A stretch of DNA of 64,000 nucleotides. Source: a virus. The DNA is taken from IMG/VR virus record IMGVR_UViG_3300022745_000032, positions 1 through 64,000 of that record; one strand, given 5' to 3'. A program made the position numbers and the translations under genes. The notes beneath the pieces were generated by a model that saw only the letters and a list, made by a program, of their open reading frames with translations, was not told the origin of the DNA and searched no databases. Of this stretch, positions 58,951 to 64,000 are shown piece by piece (the first letter of the stretch is position 1; each line of letters opens with the position of its first letter).

Positions 58951-59408
58951 GCCTGCAAGACGTTGAGATTGTTCACCCTACCAAACTGGTTACAAGCGGA
59001 GATCTGATCATCGACAGATTCCTCAAGGCCTCCAATTTCAGGAGAATTGTCCAGTTGGCAGGAAAATCGACCTCCAGGCTGGCATCGTTCCATCTCAACA
59101 TCGATCCCCAGTACTTCATGGATGTGATCAGGTTCAATGCCGACGATTACGGGCTGACGGCTTCGACCGTGTCCCACCACAAGAGCCAATACGGCAGGCC
59201 CTACTGCAGCACCATTACCCCGATAGCCATTGGTGGCATTGGCATGGATGGCTGGATTCAGTGGGGTGTACTTGAGCAGCTGTGCGATCTGCTCGATCTG
59301 TATCGCATGTACCCAGATGCGCTTGCGCTGGATGTCATTGCCAACCCGAAGAAACATCCGAGGGTCCGCATCTCAGAGATTGCCTCCATCCCCGTACCAC
59401 TTCCATGA
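58947..59408 (+). CDS. tagged protein 5 (C-terminal A-S-I-P-x-P-L-P)
   Basis: 153 residues; N-terminal VEIVHPTKLVTSGDLIIDRFL holds the T-S-G-D-L form of the shared motif. A Gly/Ile-rich segment (TPIAIGGIGMDGWIQWGVLEQL) lies in the middle. Ends in EIASIPVPLP. ATGA coupled. Confidence 0.6.
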   Translation: MSLQDVEIVHPTKLVTSGDLIIDRFLKASNFRRIVQLAGKSTSRLASFHLNIDPQYFMDVIRFNADDYGLTASTVSHHKSQYGRPYCSTITPIAIGGIGMDGWIQWGVLEQLCDLLDLYRMYPDALALDVIANPKKHPRVRISEIASIPVPLP

Positions 59409-59605
59409 AATCAACCACCAAATACCCGGATGCAAACGATCCGGGACCTTCCGACATTCAGCTTGCCTCTATGAGGCAGCTTGATGTTGGCACCAAAATC
59501 CGTCGCGGAGATTGGATTGATGACATTTCAGAGTGGGCGGATGGATCAGACACCCATGCCAGAGTGGGTCGTGAGTTCCTGGTTGTCTGGCGGAAAAAGC
59601 AATGA
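59405..59605 (+). CDS. small RxGD-motif protein without tag
   Basis: 66 residues, ATGA coupled. Contains LDVGTKIRRGDWIDDISEW, the same I-R-x-G-D motif as tagged proteins 3 and 4, but its C-terminus (VVWRKKQ) has no tag. It may be a shorter relative. Confidence 0.5.
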   Translation: MKSTTKYPDANDPGPSDIQLASMRQLDVGTKIRRGDWIDDISEWADGSDTHARVGREFLVVWRKKQ

Positions 59606-59889
59606 GTTCACACGATCAAGGGATTAGCAAGGAGCAGCTTATGAAACTTGTGAAGGCTGGAATGGTCAAGCTGGCTGCCAAACAGACTGAGTTGACGCTG
59701 GATGATAACACCCCAACCGATGAGGAGATCCTTCGGTGGCTCTTTGAGAAGTCAGAGTGGAAGGAGATCATGCCCGAGATCGACGATGGCGAGGACATTG
59801 AGCAGATCATTCAAGAAACCAAGGACTGGTATGGGAATTTGCTCACTCGTGAGTTTCTGGGCTTGACCGACTCCGATAACCCGTCCTGA
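59602..59889 (+). CDS. small acidic helical protein
   Basis: 95 residues, ATGA coupled. Helices KEQLMKLVKAGMVKLAAKQTELTL and EILRWLFEKSEWKEIMPEIDDGEDIEQIIQETKDW. Acidic, soluble. Unknown. Confidence 0.55.
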   Translation: MSSHDQGISKEQLMKLVKAGMVKLAAKQTELTLDDNTPTDEEILRWLFEKSEWKEIMPEIDDGEDIEQIIQETKDWYGNLLTREFLGLTDSDNPS

Positions 59890-59908
59890 ATCTTGTCCTT
59901 TCTAAATT

Positions 59909-60307
59909 ATGGACAAAGAAACTGCTGATCTGAACCGAAAGCGGGTTGTTGGCGAGGGTGCGGCGGATGGCATCTATGCTGCCGCCATCCTCCTGTGCTC
60001 CCATGAGAAGATCGACACCACCCCATCCAAGACCTTCACCAACCCCATTGACAGTCTGGTGGATCAGCTGACGTGGGAGTATGGGAAGGCTCATCCAGGA
60101 ACCCTTCAGATCCCGATCAAGGAGAAGGTTGACGCCATCTGCAATGAGCATATTCCCGCCATTGACCTCCTGATTGCCTCCAATGACCATGTTGAGGCCA
60201 AGAAGCTGGTTCGCTGGCTGGTGTGCGGTCAGGTCCTTGACCTCCTCCATCCCGAGAAGGACAAGATCAGGGCCTTCATCGATGGCCTACGTCAGGAGGC
60301 CGCTTGA
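59909..60307 (+). CDS. helical protein
   Basis: 132 residues, alpha-helical (DGIYAAAILLCSHEKI, EKVDAICNEHIPAIDLLIASNDHVEAKKLVRWLVCGQVLDLLHPEKDKIRAFIDGL). No SD; T-rich leader. A position between the tag proteins and SSB gives no function. Confidence 0.55.
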   Translation: MDKETADLNRKRVVGEGAADGIYAAAILLCSHEKIDTTPSKTFTNPIDSLVDQLTWEYGKAHPGTLQIPIKEKVDAICNEHIPAIDLLIASNDHVEAKKLVRWLVCGQVLDLLHPEKDKIRAFIDGLRQEAA

Positions 60308-60495
60308 GCTTGGTCTGTTTCATTTTCCGTCCTTGCGTTGCAATGCTGCGCATTAACTTGGCAGATGCGATGCAGCCTCAGGGGTGATGGGCTGGACGGC
60401 GGACGCCAACGATGGAAGCTCCATCGCTCCGTCGTCCCATGTGGTAGCGTGTTGACCGAGCGCGATTTAATCACCCTATCGGTCCCTATTTTTCC

Positions 60496-61188
60496 ATGAT
60501 AACCATCAGTCAAATCCTGACCCTCCCCGATCAATGCCCGGTGGATGCGGTCCAAATGAAGATCACGGGGGTATTCCCCCGCAAGACCAACATCGGCCAG
60601 TACAAGACCTCGGTGCAAAATGCAGAGGGTCAAGACATTGCAGGCAACAAGGTTCGTCTGTGCGTCTGGGGCCATGCCGACATCGAGCCCTACAAGGGCA
60701 AGGACATCGTGCTTTCCTCCGGCCCCAAGGGTGGGGTTAAGGTCAAGCATGGCAAGTACACCAACAAGAACGGTGAGGAGGTAAAGACGGTTGAGCTGGA
60801 GGTCTCCAAGTCTGGGCAGTTCCAGTACGTGGAGGTCCATAAGGCGCAATCTGAGGCCTCTGGCGGGGTTTCGGCTCCGACCCCTGGTCCTACCCCTCAG
60901 AAGGCCCCAGAGGCCCGTAATGGCCAAATTAACCCCATCCACGGGGCAACGGTGGGCATGGCCATCAACCAAGCCTGCTCCTACGTGATTGCCAGTGGGG
61001 GGGGCCTTGACCCCAAGGCCATCCATATGATCGCTTCGGACATTGTCCGGGTGGCTTTGGTGATGGAGAAGGGGGATCTTTACGAGCGTGAGAAGCCCGC
61101 CAACAAGACCACCACCATTCTGAAGGACTCGACGGTTCTGCCCGAGGCCCTGCAGGATCAGCTGGGTGAGCAGGAAGAGCCGTTCTAA
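60496..61188 (+). CDS. SSB-like OB-fold protein
   Basis: 230 residues. The first 115 residues are beta-rich with an OB-fold look (MKITGVFPRKTNIGQYKTSVQNAEG, RLCVWGHADIEPYKGKDIVLSSG). A Pro/Ala-rich linker follows (125-150), then helices. The C-terminus QLGEQEEPF is an acidic tail with terminal Phe, as in SSB proteins that use D-D-I-P-F to recruit partners. Probably binds ssDNA. Preceded by a 188-nt spacer that may hold a promoter (TTGACC near 60452) but no good -10. Confidence 0.65.
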   Translation: MITISQILTLPDQCPVDAVQMKITGVFPRKTNIGQYKTSVQNAEGQDIAGNKVRLCVWGHADIEPYKGKDIVLSSGPKGGVKVKHGKYTNKNGEEVKTVELEVSKSGQFQYVEVHKAQSEASGGVSAPTPGPTPQKAPEARNGQINPIHGATVGMAINQACSYVIASGGGLDPKAIHMIASDIVRVALVMEKGDLYEREKPANKTTTILKDSTVLPEALQDQLGEQEEPF

Positions 61189-61436
61189 TGCCCAACCCCC
61201 ACGTCTTTGAGGTGGTCAAGGGGAAGGATCTAATCCCCGTCCACCGGGTTCGCAGGCCATACAACAAGGGCAAGAACCTCGACATTCTCCTGAAGATGGA
61301 GCCGGGGGATTCCATCTGGGAAGTTCCTTACCGCAAGGTCAGGTCTCTGCGTTTCTCCGCCTTACGCAGGGGCATGAAGATAAAAGCAAGGCGGATTCCA
61401 ACCAGTGAAAGGTACGCGGTCTTCCGCGTTTCATAA
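61188..61436 (+). CDS. small basic phage protein, paralogue 1
   Basis: 82 residues, TAATG-coupled to the SSB-like gene. Basic: HRVRRPYNKGKNLDILLKMEPGDSIWEVPYRKVRSLRFSALRRGMKIKARRI. Shares with the next protein a 'KMxxGxS ... Y...' core and a basic C-terminus ending in aromatic strands, so the two are likely paralogues. Confidence 0.55.
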   Translation: MPNPHVFEVVKGKDLIPVHRVRRPYNKGKNLDILLKMEPGDSIWEVPYRKVRSLRFSALRRGMKIKARRIPTSERYAVFRVS

Positions 61437-61663
61437 TGAGTAACTACACCGTGGTTAGTTCCGTCAAGATGCCCGAGTATCGGAACGCGGGTCGTCCTAA
61501 CAAGTATCCGTTCAAGGAGATGGAGAAGGGTCAGTCCTTCGTCGTTTCCCTGAAGGAGTACTTCTCGGCCCGTTCCGCCGCCTACACGTTCGGATTCCGT
61601 CATAGGAAGAAGTTTTCCGCAAGGAAAATTGGAGACCATGCCAGGATCTGGCGGACTGCCTAA
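61436..61663 (+). CDS. small basic phage protein, paralogue 2
   Basis: 75 residues. PFKEMEKGQSFVVSLKEYFSARSAAYTFGFRHRKKFSARKIGDHARIWRTA, similar in pattern to the preceding 82-residue gene. ATG shares a base with the preceding stop. Followed by a terminator. Confidence 0.55.
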   Translation: MSNYTVVSSVKMPEYRNAGRPNKYPFKEMEKGQSFVVSLKEYFSARSAAYTFGFRHRKKFSARKIGDHARIWRTA

Positions 61664-61669
61664 CACCCC

Positions 61670-61707
61670 AAGACCCGGGTGCCTGAGGCCCGGGTCTTTT
61701 CTTTTTC
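61670..61707 (+). terminator. strong rho-independent terminator
   Basis: AAGACCCGGG (61670-61679), loop of nine, CCCGGGTCTT (61689-61698), TTCTTTTT. Perfect 10-bp stem with T-tract; the classical form. It stops transcription after the SSB operon. Confidence 0.95.
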
Positions 61708-61741
61708 AACCAAGAGGGCGAATGTCCTCACCATTCCATTC

Positions 61742-62782
61742 ATGAGCGATAAACTGATCAAGTTCGAGAAGTCAGCCCATTGGTACTCCAAGTCGGGCGA
61801 GCCAAAGCACGAGGCGGATCTAAGGGAGGCCAGGAAGCATATCCTGTTCCCCTCCATCACCTCCATGGAGAAGGACGTGTTTCCCAATCCCGGCCTTGAG
61901 CGCTACAAGATGAATGCCTTGATCAGGGCCGTGCTGGACAATCCCAAGCAGGCTCACGAGGACGATGAGCACTATGCCAACCGGGTCTATGACATCTCAC
62001 GACAAAAGGCGGTGGATGCGGCGGATTTCGGCAAGCGCCTCCATAAGGCCTTCCAAGAATACCCCAAGGAGCCTGAAGTCGCCATGCTGCCTTGGTTCGA
62101 CCAGTTCCGCAACTGGATCGAAAGCAACAGAGTGGAGCTGCTCAGCCGTGAGAAAGTGGTGGTGAGTGAGGAGCTTGGTCTGGCTGGATGCTATGACCTG
62201 TTCTGCACCATCAATGGGACTCCGGCCATGGTGGACTTCAAGACGCAGGACGTGAAGGTGGGCAAGACCGGCAAGAAGAAGCCCGAGTTCTACGACTCAT
62301 GGCTAAGGCAGCTGGCATTCTATTGGTACGCCAACGCCTCCGGCAAGATCGCGACCAAGCCTTCCAATCCCAACTGCCTGAGCATTGTCATCGACTCAAA
62401 TCACGGAGGTCTGCTTTATTTCAAGCAGTGGGATCCAAGGGAGGTGGAGGAGGCATTCGAGCAGGTGGTTGCCGGAGTGTTTATTTGGTGCTCCCGCAGG
62501 AACTTCTGGCCGACTGGTCGTCGCTCCTATACACTTATGCGGGTGAAATCTTCCGGAAGCCCAGTTCCCGACTGGGCCTTGGAGGTGCCATTAGCACCAG
62601 CTGAGATGGATGAAGTAATGACACTTGTTCCTCCCCCTCCTGTCCCATTGGCTACAGCAGGCGCTGGCGATCCTGCTGGAGGCAATCAGCCTCAACCGGC
62701 TACCCCAAGCCCAAGTCAAATGGCTGCGATCCAAGCCGCCATCGCCCAAGCCCAAGCCCAAACCAATCAGGATAACTTCTAA
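61742..62782 (+). CDS. PD-(D/E)XK nuclease (RecB/Cas4-like exonuclease)
   Basis: 346 residues from ATG 61742 (an earlier in-frame ATG lies inside the terminator). The core LGLAGCYDLFCTINGTPAMVDFKTQDV has the D and D-x-K of the PD-(D/E)XK site around residues 145-170, followed by QLAFYWYAN (motif IV Q-x-x-x-Y). The C-terminus is a Pro/Gln/Ala-rich tail. It should degrade or process DNA ends, next to SSB, as in recombination modules. Confidence 0.75.
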   Translation: MSDKLIKFEKSAHWYSKSGEPKHEADLREARKHILFPSITSMEKDVFPNPGLERYKMNALIRAVLDNPKQAHEDDEHYANRVYDISRQKAVDAADFGKRLHKAFQEYPKEPEVAMLPWFDQFRNWIESNRVELLSREKVVVSEELGLAGCYDLFCTINGTPAMVDFKTQDVKVGKTGKKKPEFYDSWLRQLAFYWYANASGKIATKPSNPNCLSIVIDSNHGGLLYFKQWDPREVEEAFEQVVAGVFIWCSRRNFWPTGRRSYTLMRVKSSGSPVPDWALEVPLAPAEMDEVMTLVPPPPVPLATAGAGDPAGGNQPQPATPSPSQMAAIQAAIAQAQAQTNQDNF

Positions 62783-63198
62783 TGAGCACAAAAACAGCAT
62801 CGGACGGGGTCATTAAGTTGACCCACAATGGCAAGACCATGACCATCAGCGAGTGGTCGAATGAGGTAGGCATCTCGTGCCGAACCCTGGCCTCCCGGAT
62901 CGGGAATGGCTGGGATCATTCACGGGCCCTGACGGAGCCTATCTCGACCAAGGTGGGTCGCGGGGCCAAGGCGGCGGGAGGGCTGACAAAGAACGATGCC
63001 GAACTATTTCTTGACGGACTGCCTGCCGAGGCATTTCCTAAGCGGTTGAAGCAACTGATCCAAGGCTTTGGGGGGTCGAAACGTGGCCGGATGGTCCGGT
63101 ACATGTACCCAAAACTGTTCAATGCCTGGTTCGATCAGGACTTCCCGTCTGAGTTTCATGCAGCAAATCCAAATCCTAAAGGCGTTCAGCCAGTCTAA
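62782..63198 (+). CDS. HTH-type DNA-binding protein
   Basis: 138 residues; ATG overlaps the stop before (TAATG). The segment KTMTISEWSNEVGISCRTLASRIGNGWDHSRALTEPI is the helix-turn-helix found with HNH/AP2-type phage proteins, but no HNH domain follows. The C-terminal half is basic with RYMYPKLFNAWF. Probably a DNA-binding regulator. Confidence 0.6.
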   Translation: MSTKTASDGVIKLTHNGKTMTISEWSNEVGISCRTLASRIGNGWDHSRALTEPISTKVGRGAKAAGGLTKNDAELFLDGLPAEAFPKRLKQLIQGFGGSKRGRMVRYMYPKLFNAWFDQDFPSEFHAANPNPKGVQPV

Positions 63199-63568
63199 TA
63201 CCTATCAACGTTTCATTAAAGTTCCCGGTCTGCTCTCCCTTGCATTGGCGGTGGTCGTGTTTGCGCTGCTGCAGGAGGCTTACTGGATTTTGATCCCCTC
63301 GGGGGTCGGGAAGGTGGTTGGGGCGATCCCAGCCATCATCGCAAGTTTCCTCATAGCCGATTTTGTGGCCTTCTTGGCTAACCGCCATATGACACGGGAA
63401 AGACTATGGGAGTGGGGCAATGGCAAGTTTGGTTCTTGGCGGGAGATGAGTGAGTGGATCAACAACATGCCAGCAGCTGAACTCGACAGGCTGGTTGGCC
63501 TCAAGGACGACGAATGGCACCCTGATGACTTCAAGAATGAAGTGCGAGATGCGAATCAGTCCGGATGA
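63158..63568 (+). CDS. membrane protein with two TM segments
   Basis: 136 residues from ATG 63158 (41-nt overlap). Membrane segments at about 20-38 (GLLSLALAVVVFALLQEA) and 48-75 (GKVVGAIPAIIASFLIADFVAFLA), then a charged cytosolic end. Unknown; perhaps superinfection or host takeover. Confidence 0.55.
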   Translation: MQQIQILKAFSQSNTYQRFIKVPGLLSLALAVVVFALLQEAYWILIPSGVGKVVGAIPAIIASFLIADFVAFLANRHMTRERLWEWGNGKFGSWREMSEWINNMPAAELDRLVGLKDDEWHPDDFKNEVRDANQSG

Positions 63569-63911
63569 CAACTCCCTGACCCGTTTCTGGGTCGGATCGG
63601 AGTCGGAGAGCGGGGTCGAGTACTTGGTGGATCTTGCAGCCATCCCGGTTGGGATCAACCGCAGGGGCACTCCCGTCTACAACGGAGCCTGCATTGGTCG
63701 CAGGTCCGAGACGGAGTGGGATCACCATGGCTGCAAGCACTTCCAGTGCGTGCAGGGACCCGCTCTCCGCAACCCACTCAACAAAGGCAGGACATTCCGC
63801 TGCAAGCACATCCTCTGCGCCAGGAAGTTCATTGAGGAGGCGGCGGTTGACGGAATGATCCAGCAGCTCAAGGTCATGAATCCCAATCTGGATGAAGATG
63901 AACAGACGTAA
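63537..63911 (+). CDS. zinc-finger (SWIM-like) protein
   Basis: 124 residues from ATG 63537 (63549 also possible). HGCKHFQCVQGPAL ... RTFRCKHILCARKFIEEA has a C-x-H and a C-K-H-x-x-C pattern similar to SWIM-type zinc fingers. Start overlaps the upstream membrane gene. Function in recombination or replication is plausible but unproven. Confidence 0.55.
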   Translation: MKCEMRISPDDNSLTRFWVGSESESGVEYLVDLAAIPVGINRRGTPVYNGACIGRRSETEWDHHGCKHFQCVQGPALRNPLNKGRTFRCKHILCARKFIEEAAVDGMIQQLKVMNPNLDEDEQT

Positions 63912-64000
63912 GGGCCTCAAGCGCATTGGAATTCGCCGGGTCAGCAAGAAGCTGAGCGGCCAGAAAAAGACCTACATGGCCTTAAGGGAGAAGTACCTCG
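63898..64000 (+). CDS. start of a nuclease-type gene, cut by window end
   Basis: 34 residues visible (NRRKGLKRIGIRRVSKKLSGQ ...). The basic 'LKR ... RVSKK ... Y..LREKYL' start is typical of phage NinG/HNH-type nucleases, whose zinc-binding domain would follow outside the window. Overlaps the gene before. Only the beginning is visible, so the call is weak. Confidence 0.45.
   Translation, partial: MNRRKGLKRIGIRRVSKKLSGQKKTYMALREKYL

Noticed and set aside
1-64000. CRISPR arrays
   Set aside because: No regularly spaced 25-40-nt direct repeats with unique spacers were found. The repeats in fibre genes are protein-coding modules.

Overview
The window is a piece of a tailed (podovirus-like) bacteriophage genome. 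It holds a terminase, portal, scaffold, major capsid protein, T7/P22-type tail tube and nozzle proteins, tail fibres with a tailspike-like domain, and internal virion/ejection proteins. It also holds primase-helicase, SSB-like and nuclease genes and many small coupled ORFs. No integrase, repressor-type lysogeny module, DNA polymerase or RNA polymerase is visible, and both ends cut through genes, so the genome is larger than the window. Gene starts almost never have a Shine-Dalgarno sequence and leaders are A/C-rich, which suggests a host that rarely uses SD-led initiation (as known for Bacteroidota). The host itself cannot be named from this sequence.

Layout. About 1-40,520 is transcribed leftwards (minus strand). 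Read in that direction it has small zinc-ribbon genes, a DUF5664-like nucleotide pyrophosphohydrolase, a tRNA-like element, a metallophosphoesterase, packaging genes, a primase-helicase, portal, scaffold, an eight-gene glycosyltransferase/methyltransferase island, major capsid protein with terminator, fibre 1, lipoproteins and lysis candidates, fibre 2, tail tube and nozzle, tailspike-like fibre 3, a C1q-like fibre protein, a GNAT-like protein and three internal virion proteins, the last longer than 1,250 residues. The terminase large subunit carries an intein directly after Walker B. A LAGLIDADG homing endonuclease is encoded inside that intein in a different reading frame.

About 40,565-64,000 is transcribed rightwards. 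It starts with a coupled operon ending in MazG and a frameshifted cytosine-methyltransferase-like gene. An unusual gene-poor stretch follows (43.1-48.6 kb) with a perfect parS-type palindrome, strong terminators, a roughly 700-nt hairpin-dense non-coding region, a tRNA-like element and a normal tRNA-Arg(CCT).

From 49.9 to 59.4 kb lies the most unusual part. It has two amidoligase-like genes, a class I (C26-type) and a class II glutamine amidotransferase, and five small proteins that end in the same C-terminal motif, A-S-(I/L)-P-x-P-L-P. I infer a phage-encoded amide-bond or C-terminal modification system with its own tagged substrates. The window ends with SSB-like, PD-(D/E)XK nuclease and other replication or recombination genes.
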